From CAZDKK01 sp964506245 (GTDB lineage Bacteria > Eisenbacteria > RBG-16-71-46 > CAIMUX01 > WJJG01), in assembly GCA_964506245.1 (NCBI GenBank), contig CAZDKK010000008.1:55918-119917 (forward strand): a stretch of 64,000 nucleotides of DNA, read 5' to 3'. The notes beneath the pieces were generated by a model. The model was not told the origin of the DNA, ran no database searches, and was given only the letters and a program-made list of their open reading frames with translations. Below are positions 27,139 through 36,009 of this stretch, piece by piece. The first letter of the stretch is position 1. Each line of letters opens with the position of its first letter. The position numbers and the translations under genes were made by a program.

Positions 27139-28326
27139 CTACAGCATCCTGTAGCAGATGACCTGGAGCGGCTCGATCTCGGTCCTCCCGTCGTCATCGC
27201 TGGCGCGGAAAGAGCTGCCGGTACCCCGCACCACGACCATCCGCCCCTGGCCCACCAAGTAGCAGGTGCCCTCGTGCATTTCGTGGCCCAGGGGAATGGA
27301 CACTTGGCATAGGTACTCACCGCCGGGTGCGAAGACATCCCAGGTTTCCAGGATACCGTCGGGCTGGTCCTCATGGCCGTGGGGCGTCAGGACCCAGATC
27401 GCATCGTCGTCGGGATTGACCATGACTCGGCTGACGCAGTCGTCGTGGTCTGAGATGGTCCAGTCCGTGGTCTCGGGCTTGCCGGGGTCGATGAGGGGGG
27501 AGACCCTGCCCTTCTCGGCCTCCGTCCGCTTGCGCGGTTTGGACTGGCGCCCGAAGACGCGCACGAGGTTGCCAGTCTTGTCGAACTCCGAGATCTCGTA
27601 TGCGTCCCTCTCCATGGGCGCGTAGATGCGACCGTCGGGGCCGAGGGCCCAGCTCCGGTCGATGTAGTAGCTGTCGGCCTCGACGAAGCGGTAGCCGGTG
27701 GGATCGAAGGGGGTGGTGGTCTCGAGGATGTGGTGGAACTCGCCCATGGTGGCATCGCTCACGGACAGGAAGCGATCGGTGTGGCTCTCCACGCCGGGTG
27801 TCATCACGATGCGGCCGCCGCTGGCCGCGAGCACGCCGTCGACGCAGTGGAGACTGATCATGACCGCGATGTTGCCGTCCGCGGGCGCGCCGACGGGGTA
27901 GTGGGTGCCGCGAGGCGTCCCGTCCACCCCGAGCACGACGAGCTTGCCGGGGAAGCCCATGCCGACACCGAGGGAACCGTCCGGCAGAAAGACGAGCCCC
28001 ATCGGCTGGCGCAACTCGCCGGGGCCGTCGCCCTCACGGCTGATGTCCCGCAGATGCTCTCCGGCGGCGGAGATCACCACCACGTGGCACAACTGGTTGT
28101 CCAGCACGTAGAGGTTGCCGTCTGCGCCCAGCTTGAGGTCCGTGATGCGGCCGAAGACCACGTCCTCGTCCTCGCCCCCCACCCGCCACAGCTCACTGAG
28201 GCCTAGCTGCTGAGCGCCCCGGGCGGGCCCGTCGTCATCGATGATCCGAGGGACATCGGCCGCATGGGCCCGCCAGAGCGGCAACCAGAGGCACAGGACG
28301 ATCGCCGTCAGGTGAAGATGCTTCAT
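27139..28326 (-). CDS. Exported 6-bladed beta-propeller protein
   Basis: A 395-residue exported protein. The signal peptide is MKHLHLTAIVLCLWLPLWRAHA. The mature part carries propeller blade repeats of NHL/6-bladed type: ITDLKLGADGNLYVLDNQLCHVVVIS, LRQPMGLVFLPDGSLGVGM, SWALGPDGRIYAPM with YEISEFDKTGNLVRVFG, and a last blade with WDVFAPGGEYLCQVSIP. Related proteins sit in the periplasm or outer envelope, some as enzymes and others as ligand-binding scaffolds; no catalytic residues can be named here. It has no sorting-type C-terminus, unlike the other large exported proteins in the window. Confidence 0.8.
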   Translation of the reverse strand: MKHLHLTAIVLCLWLPLWRAHAADVPRIIDDDGPARGAQQLGLSELWRVGGEDEDVVFGRITDLKLGADGNLYVLDNQLCHVVVISAAGEHLRDISREGDGPGELRQPMGLVFLPDGSLGVGMGFPGKLVVLGVDGTPRGTHYPVGAPADGNIAVMISLHCVDGVLAASGGRIVMTPGVESHTDRFLSVSDATMGEFHHILETTTPFDPTGYRFVEADSYYIDRSWALGPDGRIYAPMERDAYEISEFDKTGNLVRVFGRQSKPRKRTEAEKGRVSPLIDPGKPETTDWTISDHDDCVSRVMVNPDDDAIWVLTPHGHEDQPDGILETWDVFAPGGEYLCQVSIPLGHEMHEGTCYLVGQGRMVVVRGTGSSFRASDDDGRTEIEPLQVICYRML

Positions 28327-28418
28327 GACCGTGCTCCCGTCGGGCTCACGCCCGGAGCCGGCCCCGGGTATCTCGGGGGCCGAACCCGTCTGTTGGACGG
28401 GAGCGGGGGCCGGATCGT

Positions 28419-28718
28419 TCAGGCGGTAGTGCGAGGTTCGAGTTCGTATTCGTTCAGACTCCCTTTCAGCCCCAACAGCAGGCGATCGTTGCTGCGCCGT
28501 GGGCTGTAGACCGTCTCCTGGCCAATCAGCTACGTGTCAACAACACGACAGACCTCGACCAACTGCTGCCACTCGCGGCTGTTGCGTGCAAAGCGGGAGA
28601 CCTCCCGTGCCGCTACCGCGCCGACCCTGGCCAGGCATACGTCGGCCACCATGCGGTCAAAGCCCGATCGCTTCACACCACCAGCAGCGGATCGGCCGAG
28701 ATCTTCGTCGATGATCTC
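28419..28718 (-). pseudogene. Serine recombinase relic with in-frame stop
   Basis: Reading leftward from 28718: EIIDEDLGRSAAGG, AAREVSRFARNSREWQQLVEVCRVVDT, then TAG at 28530-28532, then in the same frame LIGQETVYSPRRSNDRLLLGLKGSLNEYEL and a stop at 28419. This is the resolvase/invertase catalytic domain of large serine recombinases, with SRFARN the conserved Arg motif. The sequence on both sides of the TAG fits one family, so it is a single gene killed by a nonsense mutation. The N-terminal part with the catalytic Ser and the long C-terminal domain are both missing. Confidence 0.72.
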
Positions 28719-28758
28719 GAAGTTGCGAACGGCAAAGACCCGCGGCTGCTTGTCGCGG

Positions 28759-28896
28759 GTTACCGCCCTGACCAAGGTTTTCCACCTGCGCCTGTGTGCA
28801 CAGCCAGGCTGGCGGAAGCTCGACGCCTACGAGCTGCTGGCCAAGGTGATCAATGGAATCAAGCTCATCAACGGGGTGGAGGAGGTCGCCGCCTAG
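28759..28896 (+). pseudogene. Transposase C-terminus relic, IS256-like
   Basis: The last 45 codons of an open frame read TALTKVFHLRLCAQPGWRKLDAYELLAKVINGIKLINGVEEVAA in two parts: TALTKVFHL then GWRKLDAYELLAKVINGIK. This resembles the end of IS256/mutator-type transposases, where a WRKL-x-G/A-x-x-L-x-x-VI-x-G-V element precedes the stop. No catalytic part remains. It abuts the recombinase relic on the opposite strand, so two decayed mobile elements meet here. Confidence 0.4.
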
Positions 28897-29327
28897 GGTG
28901 TCAAACACAACTCTTGACGATAGCTCCAAGTCACGGACGACGACGCTGAATGCGCAGGGCTTTCAGTCGGGCGGCATTTATGGAAGCCACAGGTCTGCTT
29001 CACTTCCTCACGTCTTCGGGAAGTCGACCGAGCACTGCCATGTAGGCCGCGCGTGCCAGTTCGAGGGTCTGCATGGCTTCCCCGGGCTGCGGTCGGTCAG
29101 CTGCAAGGAGAATAGCAGCGGTTTCAAGATCAGCCTTCGCGCGCTCCTGTGGGTCCCGCAAACTGCATCGCCCGGTCATCCAGAGCGTTGCCCAACTGCC
29201 ACAGTTGGCCGCTTCTGGCAGTCTGAGATCGCCCTTGCCACGAGCGGAGTGGACGCCGCCTTGATGGGGCTGATGGCGCAGGAGAGGCCGATCACGGCCA
29301 ACCGGGCATGAACTCGATGCCGAACTC
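28897..29327. other. Degenerate stretch between transposase relics
   Basis: On the minus strand a frame ends RAKADLETAAILLAADRP and LELARAAYMAVLGRLPEDVRK (stop near 29000). It reads like a short helical protein tail but has no start or ribosome site and merges upstream into low-complexity Pro/Arg translation. It could be the end of a broken gene; no family is recognised. Otherwise nothing is supported here. Confidence 0.3.
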
Positions 29328-29560
29328 CTCGGCCGCTGTTCGGCCGCGATGGTGACCCTGGCGTTCCTCTCCGATCCGCCCGTGGTTGCGAGGATCCTGA
29401 GCCATCTGTGGCTGCCCACGGCGCCGCCGCCGCTGGCCCCCGCGCGCGGGGGAGGGGGGCGCGGGGCGTGGGGATGCAGTGCGCCAATGCTGTTGTCACC
29501 CGATGATCCTGCCGCCGAAGTGCCCGAACACGCGGAAGTCTGCCCGCTGATCGAGATCCG
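29328..29560 (+). pseudogene. IS91-like transposase C-terminal relic, copy 1
   Basis: The frame reads CSAAMVTLAFLSDPPVVARILSH then LWLPTAPPPLAPARG. IS91-type transposases end with a Cys pair (CPRCGGRM), a (I/L)-x-DP-x-V(V/I)-x-x-IL-x-HLGLP stretch and a Pro-rich APAR segment; all but the intact Cys pair are visible. The catalytic Tyr region and replication-initiator motifs are absent. The same segment recurs at 35330-35430, so two related copies lie 6 kb apart. Confidence 0.55.
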
Positions 29561-29698
29561 GGGCGTCGCGGTGGGGTCGCCGACAGGCAAGACGCGCCGC
29601 GGCGGCGTCCGCCTACAGCCGCAGCGCCCCCGCAGACCCCGTCCGTAGTGCTTCCTCACGCCGAGTCGGCGACGGGCGGGCCCACGTCGCAGTTGCAG

Positions 29699-30937
29699 TC
29701 AGTTTCCTTCGCGCCTCAGCATCTGGCCGAAGCGCGCCATGCCCTCGCGGATCTGCTCACTGTCGACCATCGAGAAGCTCGCCCGCATGCAGTTGCGGCA
29801 TCCGCCCTGCGTCGAGAACGCCGGTCCGGGCACCATGAGCACCTTCAGCTCACGGCTGTACTGCTCCACGAGGCGGGCGGCGTCGTAGGCCTCGGGCAGC
29901 TCGAACCAGATGAAGAGGCCCTCGCCGGGGATGTTGAAGCGCACGTCGGCCGGCAGGAACTCCCGGGCGGCGGCGACCATCGCATCGCGCTGCTGGCGGT
30001 AGAGGCCGCACTTCTCGCGGATCTGGGCCAGAAATCCCTCCGGCGTGGCCGCGTCCAGGTACGCCGCGAGCACCCGCTGGGCCAGGGACCCGGTGTGCAA
30101 GTTGGCGCACTGCTTGAAGAGCACGAACTGGCGGATGATCTGCGGATCCCCGCTGGCGTAGCCGACCCGCAGGCCGGGCGCGAAGATCTTCGAGAAGCTG
30201 TCGAGGCGGATCACGCGCCCATCCGTGTCCAGCGATTGCAGCGTCGGTGGCGCGGGCGCTTCATCCAGCCGCAGGAGCTGGTAGGGATCGTCCTCCAGCA
30301 CGAGCAGATCGTACTCCCGGGCCAGGGCCAGCATGTGTCGCCGGCGCTCGGTCGACAGCGCTACTCCACCCGGATTGTGCCCGTTGGGGATCGTGTAGAT
30401 CAGCTTCGGCATCCGCTCGCCGCTGGTGCGGCGCTGCGCGAGCGTCGTTTCGAGCCGGGCTGTGTCCATCCCGTGGCGGTCCAGCGGGATTGCGATGAAG
30501 TTCTTCGTGAAGGCCGTGAAGGCGGACAGCGCGCCCGGGTAGGTGGGCTCACAGACGACGACCGAATCGCTCTCCTCCAGGAAGAGGAAGGCGGCGATGA
30601 AGAGCCCTTCCTGCGAGCCGTTCAGCACGGCCACGGCGTCCTTGGCCAGCGTGATGCCGTCCTTGGCCGCGTGCCAGGCGATCAGGCGGGGCAGGAGCTG
30701 AGGATCGGCGTCGGAGGGGCCATACTGCAGGGCGGGCGCCAGCTCCGGCCCGCCGATCTCGATCTGTTCGCCGCCGTGGAAGGAGAGCTGCAGGTGGGCG
30801 AACGGGAATGTCTTGGGATTCGGATAGCCGCCCCCGAAGGAGATCATGCCGGGCACCGAGAGAAGCGGGAAGATCGCGCGGATGGGCGACGGCTGCCGGT
30901 CCTGGGCGCGGTGCGCCAGGCGCGATTCGATGCTCAC
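29699..30937 (-). CDS. PLP-dependent aminotransferase, class I/II
   Basis: A 412-residue cytoplasmic enzyme of fold type I, close to the 2-aminoadipate/kynurenine/aromatic aminotransferase group: MISFGGGYPNPKTFP near residue 30, ALQYGPSDADPQLL, YTIPNGHNPGG (Asn for the PLP ring) and LVLEDDPYQLLR (Asp for the pyridine N), the PLP lysine in RLDSFSKIFAPGLRVGY, and the substrate-carboxylate Arg in NCMRASFS. GTG at 30937 is chosen because AGGAAGGAG lies 10 nt upstream; the ATG 21 bases earlier would overlap that site. Adipate-type specificity would fit the lysine (saccharopine) genes at 52-55 kb, but the genes are far apart, so this is speculation. Confidence 0.87.
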   Translation of the reverse strand: MSIESRLAHRAQDRQPSPIRAIFPLLSVPGMISFGGGYPNPKTFPFAHLQLSFHGGEQIEIGGPELAPALQYGPSDADPQLLPRLIAWHAAKDGITLAKDAVAVLNGSQEGLFIAAFLFLEESDSVVVCEPTYPGALSAFTAFTKNFIAIPLDRHGMDTARLETTLAQRRTSGERMPKLIYTIPNGHNPGGVALSTERRRHMLALAREYDLLVLEDDPYQLLRLDEAPAPPTLQSLDTDGRVIRLDSFSKIFAPGLRVGYASGDPQIIRQFVLFKQCANLHTGSLAQRVLAAYLDAATPEGFLAQIREKCGLYRQQRDAMVAAAREFLPADVRFNIPGEGLFIWFELPEAYDAARLVEQYSRELKVLMVPGPAFSTQGGCRNCMRASFSMVDSEQIREGMARFGQMLRREGN

Positions 30938-31153
30938 TGCGGATCGCTCCTTCCTCATGCTGGTGGTTCCGTCGAGCCGGACACGCGGGACCGCGAGCTT
31001 CGACCGTGGTCCCTGCGCAAGACCCGGTGATTCTACCGCGGTCCCTGCCTGGGTCGCCACGGGCGATCGCATGGCGGCGCCGGTCGGAGGCCGGTTCGGC
31101 TCCCCGTGCGTGATTTCCGGCGCTCGTCCTGTCCGTCGATACAGCCCTGGCCG

Positions 31154-31795
31154 CTAGAGCGCGATCTTGCAGCCGAAGATGGTGGCGTTGTCGTGCCCTC
31201 CAAAGAGGACGAGGTCGGCCAGCGACATGCCGAGGCACAGGGAGCCGGTCACCTCCATGGCTTCACCCAGGCGATGCGCTCCGTCGAGATCGCCATGGGT
31301 GCGCTTGTGCTCACCTATGACTTCCAGGACTCCGCAGCCGACGAGACCGGCGATCTTGGTCCAAACGAGGAAGTTGTGCGCCGTGTGCCGGAATTCGAAC
31401 TCGGTCCGATGGCGGTTGACCTCCCGCTGCTTCCAAGCCGAGGCCAGGTTGAGTCCGAGCGTCGCCGCCGAGAGCCCGACGTGCCAGTTGCGATGCTCAT
31501 CGTACCCTTCCCAATCCCGGCGCTCCTGGCGATCCAGTAGCCCCTGGCCGCAGCCCGTGTTCATGAGGGTGGCCACCAGGCCGCCGATCTCCAGCCGGCG
31601 CTGCCATGCCTCTGCAGATCTGCCGGGGTGGGCGGCTGCCTGAGACGCCTGGGCGACAAGACCCGGGGCCGGGGTGCCGCTCAGGGAACGCGGGGCCGCG
31701 TCCGGCGCGGTGGCGACAGCCGGCGCGCGCGAAGACGCGGGCGGCATCTTCCGCCGGAAGAGGGTTGAAGACGCCATCGGCAGATCCGACGCCAC
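31154..31795 (-). CDS. Hypothetical protein, possible membrane protein
   Basis: A 213-residue open frame with GTG at 31795 or ATG at 31777, neither with a clear ribosome site. The first ~60 residues are Ala/Pro-rich and low in complexity. After that come four hydrophobic stretches (LEIGGLVATLMNTG; LSAATLGLNLASA; FLVWTKIAGLVGCGVLEVIG; GSLCLGMSLADLVLFGG) with charged, His-rich loops between, compatible with a small membrane protein. No family is recognised. It is the third gene in the minus-strand island cluster, 239 bases after the 854-residue protein. Confidence 0.45.
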   Translation of the reverse strand: MASDLPMASSTLFRRKMPPASSRAPAVATAPDAAPRSLSGTPAPGLVAQASQAAAHPGRSAEAWQRRLEIGGLVATLMNTGCGQGLLDRQERRDWEGYDEHRNWHVGLSAATLGLNLASAWKQREVNRHRTEFEFRHTAHNFLVWTKIAGLVGCGVLEVIGEHKRTHGDLDGAHRLGEAMEVTGSLCLGMSLADLVLFGGHDNATIFGCKIAL

Positions 31796-32034
31796 CGCCC
31801 GTTAGGTGCACTGCGGGCGGCTCTGCCGTGGCTTTGCGCGGATCCGGTGCCCGCAGTGGCGCTCGCGAGCGATTGGGTGAGTGCCAGCGTGAACAAGGAT
31901 GGTGCACTGCGATTCGCACCTCGCGTGAAGACTGTGACGGGCCGTTTTTCTGGTCCATTCCTGTGCTGGCTTCGGCCGTCTGCCTCGCGCGAATCTGCGG
32001 GGATGGGTGGGCGGCGGCAGAGCGTGTGCGCGCG

Positions 32035-34599
32035 TCACAACAGCCCCGTCCCCGCGAGTGTCTGGAGCGCCATGAGGTTGCACGACTTGTAGAAGGCGCG
32101 GTCCACCGCCGCGCCGTCAAAGCTCTCGCCGTTCTTCTCGAGGTCCTGCACCGCGAGTGACTTGATCCTCGTGGACCACTTTCCGGGCCGGAGCCAGGTC
32201 TTGATCTTATGCTCCTTGGGCGTCCAGACCCTGATCTTCCGGCCACCTTCGAGATCCATGCTCCCGGCGACGAGCGGCTTCCACGGGAACTTGTCGCTCG
32301 TGCGTACTTCGCACTTGAACAGGTTCGCACTCACACGCGTGATGGCCTCAGAAAGCTCCTGTCGTTCAATGACCCCATCGCTCCCTCTGAAGTCCACGGA
32401 GCCGTTGCCCGTCGCGTAGAATTCACCGCCGATGGAGAACTCGTAGCCAATCATCGCCTGGTCCAGTAGCTCGCCGATCTTCTCGAGCAGCTCCTTGTCG
32501 CGCGGGTCGCGCTTCTGCTTCCAGAGCCTCATGACGGCGTCTCCCTTTTCCTTGAGAGCCGGCACGGCGGCGACCAGCACGGCGCCATCCTTGTCCTTGG
32601 CCTCGGCCCCCGCCTCCTTCGCGAAGTCGGTCGCGATCTCGACGCAGAGCGGGTCCGGCGTGAACGGGGCGCCCTGGGGGGGCTGATACCGGTAGAGGAG
32701 ATCGGATACCTGGAGGGGCGACTTCAGCACCGCTTCGATCTTCTTCGGGAACCCCCATTTCACACAGGTCGGTGCGAGTGGGCCCAGGACGCCCTGCAGT
32801 CCCCAGAGAATGATGTCGGTGTAGTCCTGCTTCGTCAGCCTCTGTGACTTGATGCGCTTGTTGAACTCCCCGATGATCTCTTTTGGGATCTCGATGGGAT
32901 CGCAGGTGATCCGGTCGATGCGCCACCCCTGGATGAGGGGGTAGTCCGAGTCCAGCCCGAGCCCCGTTGCCACCGCCGTGCGTGGCACGCGCAGGATGTG
33001 GTAGTCCTCCATTCCGACCGAGACGATGCCGAGCTTGTTGGCCGCCTGCTTGTCCTCGTCGCCACCGAAGTAGGAGACTGTCAGTGTGACGGCCCCCTTG
33101 CGACCGTAGAGTTTCTCGGAATCGTTGGTGATCGCCGCTATGAAGTCCTTCATCGTGCCCTTGTCGGCGACCTTGTCCTCCTCGTCTGCGACCGGCGATT
33201 CCGACTTCACGGGCCATTTCTTCGCGGTCGTCATCGCGGGAGGCTTCGCCCCGCACTCGTAGAAGAACGTCTTCGCCCGCTCCTCCGCGGTCGTGACCGG
33301 GTCTTTGCCCGCCTCCCCGATCTTGATCTCCTCGCGGAGGAAGTCATAGACGCGCGCCGGTGTGCAGAGGGAGACGACCGCGTAAACCTTCAGCTTGCCC
33401 TTTTCGGTCTGCCACTTCTCGAAAGCGTCCCTCGGTGGAGCGCCGCTCGCACTCAGCGTGGTCCAGCGCAGATCGAACTCGTCGACCCGATCGTCCGTCG
33501 CCTGAAACGTCGCGGTCGCGTCCCTTCCCTTGACTACGACGTCGCTCGCGATCTCGAGGCCGACGAACAAGCTCGCAATGCACGGGTGCATCTTTCCCGG
33601 AAGGTACGCCTTGTTCTCGCTCGTGCTCCCCTGGGCGCCGAACTGGCACACGCGGATCGGCCAGGCGAACGTCCGTGTCATTGTGTCAGGTTTCTTCTCG
33701 TGGAGCGGATTCGCGATCTTGTGCCAGCGCTCGACCTGCGCGTCCGCGAGCTGGTCCGCGACCATCGAGATGACCTTGAAGAGGTACGCAACGTAGGGAG
33801 CCATGAGCGTGGGCTGAAGGCCCATCTCTGGCGTGCGGATCACGATCACGGGCGCCTGCCGGTCGTCGCCGATGCAGAACCGCACGATGCTGAGCCAGAT
33901 CCCCCTGTCGTCGTGCTTGCCCGGAAGCATCACCTTCGACCGCGCGCCCCGGCGCTTCTGGAGAAGCCAGAGGAGGTCGATGTAGCGCTTGTACGGGATC
34001 TTCCCGAAGAGGAGCTGGACCTCCGAATTGACGTCCTGCTCCATCGTCACGGCGAGCGCGCGCGCGAGCACGTCGTCGGGCGCGGTGCTCGCGCCTTCCT
34101 CGGTGAGCGAGGACTCCTTCGACTGATCGCCCTTGAGGCGCGTGATCTTGCCGTCGGTCGAGACCTGCGAGATCTTCAGCGTCTGCGCCTCCTTGGGATA
34201 GTTGCCAATCGGCCATTCAAGGATGAAGTCTTGCGGGCCGATCCTCCCGCGCTCGATCAGCATCACCGGGCGCCGCTCCTTCTCCGGCTTCTTGACCTCC
34301 CGGTCGAGGACCTCCTTAAGCCGCGCGTTCACCTCCTCGTCCATGAAGCCGAGGTAGACGTCGATCACCCTCGGAGTCGGTCGCAGAAACGTCTGGTGCT
34401 TGTTGTTCGTTTCCGCCATCCGCCCGGGCGCGGCCTCCAGCTCGGGCCACGCGAACGTGTCGCTCACCTGGAGAAAACAGGGGTGCTTGCGCTTCGCCTT
34501 CAAGCCCTTGAGCTGCTGCGAGTCCCAGACAGTCCGTGGATCGAGCTTCTCCTCCTGCGCCAGATCGAAGAAATTCCGCTTTTCGGTCACGTTCGCCAT
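32035..34599 (-). CDS. Large uncharacterised protein of the accessory island
   Basis: An 854-residue protein with no signal peptide or membrane span, rich in Lys, Asp and Glu. No family is recognised. Local features: KRYIDLLWLLQKRRGARSKVML (~210), TFAWPIRVCQFGAQG (~315), VYAVVSLCTPARVYDFLREEI (~405), DYPLIQGWRIDRITCDPIEIP (~560), and near the end GNGSVDFRGSDGVIERQEL and FPWKPLVAGSMDLEGGRKIRVW. AGGGGGAAGG lies just before the ATG, and the small beta-domain gene ends 10 nt upstream, so the two are co-transcribed. The Lys-rich, less GC-biased codon choice differs from flanking genes and suggests acquisition. It could be an effector or structural part of a secretion or injection apparatus, given its neighbour; this is inference. 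Confidence 0.8.
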   Translation of the reverse strand: MANVTEKRNFFDLAQEEKLDPRTVWDSQQLKGLKAKRKHPCFLQVSDTFAWPELEAAPGRMAETNNKHQTFLRPTPRVIDVYLGFMDEEVNARLKEVLDREVKKPEKERRPVMLIERGRIGPQDFILEWPIGNYPKEAQTLKISQVSTDGKITRLKGDQSKESSLTEEGASTAPDDVLARALAVTMEQDVNSEVQLLFGKIPYKRYIDLLWLLQKRRGARSKVMLPGKHDDRGIWLSIVRFCIGDDRQAPVIVIRTPEMGLQPTLMAPYVAYLFKVISMVADQLADAQVERWHKIANPLHEKKPDTMTRTFAWPIRVCQFGAQGSTSENKAYLPGKMHPCIASLFVGLEIASDVVVKGRDATATFQATDDRVDEFDLRWTTLSASGAPPRDAFEKWQTEKGKLKVYAVVSLCTPARVYDFLREEIKIGEAGKDPVTTAEERAKTFFYECGAKPPAMTTAKKWPVKSESPVADEEDKVADKGTMKDFIAAITNDSEKLYGRKGAVTLTVSYFGGDEDKQAANKLGIVSVGMEDYHILRVPRTAVATGLGLDSDYPLIQGWRIDRITCDPIEIPKEIIGEFNKRIKSQRLTKQDYTDIILWGLQGVLGPLAPTCVKWGFPKKIEAVLKSPLQVSDLLYRYQPPQGAPFTPDPLCVEIATDFAKEAGAEAKDKDGAVLVAAVPALKEKGDAVMRLWKQKRDPRDKELLEKIGELLDQAMIGYEFSIGGEFYATGNGSVDFRGSDGVIERQELSEAITRVSANLFKCEVRTSDKFPWKPLVAGSMDLEGGRKIRVWTPKEHKIKTWLRPGKWSTRIKSLAVQDLEKNGESFDGAAVDRAFYKSCNLMALQTLAGTGLL

Positions 34600-34609
34600 C
34601 GCCTTCCCC

Positions 34610-34939
34610 CTACCTGCGGAGTGCCCCGAACACCCAGGTCCGGTGGTCCCGCTCGGGATAGACGATCGAGCACTTCGTGGTCGTGATGCCCTCGACGCGC
34701 GCGCCCCCGTTGGCGTCCGTCGTCCCCGCTTTCAGCACTTTGCCGTTGCGGTCGAGGATCTGGAAGCTCTCACCGGCGACCGGGTCGCCCTCGGCGTCGC
34801 GCAGCTCGAGCCCGATCCACCCCGACCGCACGATCACGAGCCGGTACCGGCGGCCGCTCGCGACGATGACGTGCCCACCGAAGGCCACCGTCCTCGTCTC
34901 GCTCCCTGCGCCCTGGGAGTTGTCAACCTGCGTCGACAT
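34610..34939 (-). CDS. Small beta-domain protein, secretion-accessory-like
   Basis: A 109-residue protein. The second half reads LELRDAEGDPVAGESFQI, then LKAGTTDANGGARVEGI, then CSIVYPERDHRTW. This is the carboxypeptidase-regulatory-like repeat found in small proteins and C-terminal extensions associated with VgrG/PAAR spike proteins of type VI secretion systems (pattern: elvdedGxPvpGexy, ... tlDexGxarvegi, ... ypexDxxxW). The ATG at 34939 has GGAAGAA 7 nt upstream and is preferred to one 42 bases earlier. It is the first gene of the island cluster, 10 nt before the 854-residue protein. No other secretion components are in the window. Confidence 0.65.
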   Translation of the reverse strand: MSTQVDNSQGAGSETRTVAFGGHVIVASGRRYRLVIVRSGWIGLELRDAEGDPVAGESFQILDRNGKVLKAGTTDANGGARVEGITTTKCSIVYPERDHRTWVFGALRR

Positions 34940-34981
34940 GGGTATTTCTTCCAACGTGGGGCGGTCGGCCTTCGGGCCCAT

Positions 34982-35228
34982 CGAATGGAGGTGGGTCTAC
35001 TGCCGCCCCGCCTGGGGTCAGCCCGGGCGGCTGGCGCCGCGCATTCGAGGCTCCACCCGGACCTCGTCGGCACACTCGAAACCCTCGTTCGCCACAATCG
35101 TCGCGTGCCGCGGCCGGGGGAGCGTGATGGTGGTGGCTGCGCCCTCCGCCTGTGCAACGAGATCGAGATCTTGGGCAGCCTGGTGGACCTGCCCGCGCTA
35201 GACGTGCTTGGCAACCCCTATACAGGCT
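34982..35228. other. Gene-free stretch upstream of the island cluster
   Basis: Nothing could be supported on either strand. It should contain the minus-strand promoter for the cluster that begins at 34939, but no confident -35/-10 pair was seen. Confidence 0.3.
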
Positions 35229-35540
35229 ACCCGAGATGGCGCGGCAGTGCAACGGCTCGTGGCTGCCGTCAGCTTCCTGCAGCGCTTCGGCGGGGGCTCA
35301 ATCTGCACCCCCAAGTCCTCCACGGCGCTGGTCCTCCTAGCGCTCATCTCCGATCCGCACGTGATCACCGAGATCCGCCGCCACCTGCAGCTGCCTGCCG
35401 AGCCGGCGCCGCTCGCGCCGGCTCGCGGATCCACCGCCGCGCAGCTCTGGGGCCTCGACCCACCGCCCGTACCCAGGGCGCAACCGGGATTCCGAGGACG
35501 CCCCGCTTGTGGCGCAGCCACCACCGTGATGCCTGCCGTG
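35229..35540 (+). pseudogene. IS91-like transposase relic, copy 2, internally deleted
   Basis: One frame reads AVQRLVAAVSFLQRFGGG and the next frame continues LNLHPQVLHGAG, together matching the IS91 core signature (FIQRFGSALNLNxHFHxLVLDGV). It is followed directly, in the first frame, by LLALISDPHVITEIRRHLQLPAEPAPLAPARG, given here in two parts as LLALISDPHVITEIRRH and LQLPAEPAPLAPARG, the C-terminus of the same family. The catalytic region that should lie between is gone. The C-terminal part matches the relic at 29328-29560. Confidence 0.6.
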
Positions 35541-35569
35541 GCGCTTCCGGACCCGCCCAGGGCCTGAGT

Positions 35570-36009
35570 CCCACGTGGGGGAGAGGGCTTAGGCAGTCAG
35601 AGCACCGGCTCGGCGGCTCGGGCGAGGCGATACTCGAGGATCGCTGGCCAGATGAGGCCCCAGCAGCCCCGCCCCGGCACGCACGTTCCCACCCCTTAGG
35701 TGACCACGGGCGCGAAAGGTGGCTGGAACCTCTCAACCCCCGCGGGTTGCCCGCGCGCAGTCAATCGCTACCCGGGCCGGCGCACCGGGCGTCGGACCAG
35801 GATTCTTCGTTCCACAACCCAAGACCCTGGTCCTGCCCCCGGAACCTTGGTAAGCTGCTCGGAGTCACGGAGATTGGCTCGCGGGGCGATGGCCTGGCTC
35901 TTCAGCCCGCGGGTCTCTCAGCCGGTGTTCCGCGGGGATCCTGATCGAGCGCCTGCGTGTCGGTTCGCTCGCGGGCACGGGTCCGTGGCCGTCGGGGGGA
36001 GGGCGGCGG
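35570..36009. other. Gene-free stretch upstream of the Ser/Thr kinase
   Basis: No gene is supported. The right end has GGGGAGGG (35996-36003), the ribosome site of the kinase. This is the natural place for the promoter of the kinase/basic protein/radical SAM operon; CTTGGTAAGCT near 35850 is a weak candidate -10 area only. Confidence 0.35.

Noticed and set aside
28436..28456. GGTTCGAGTTCG as a tRNA T-arm
   Set aside because: No acceptor, D or anticodon stem could be formed around it; it lies inside the decayed recombinase frame.
29000..29659. A 219-codon minus-strand open frame
   Set aside because: Most of it is opposite the IS91-like relic and reads as low-complexity Pro/Arg; only its last ~60 codons look protein-like and have no start of their own.
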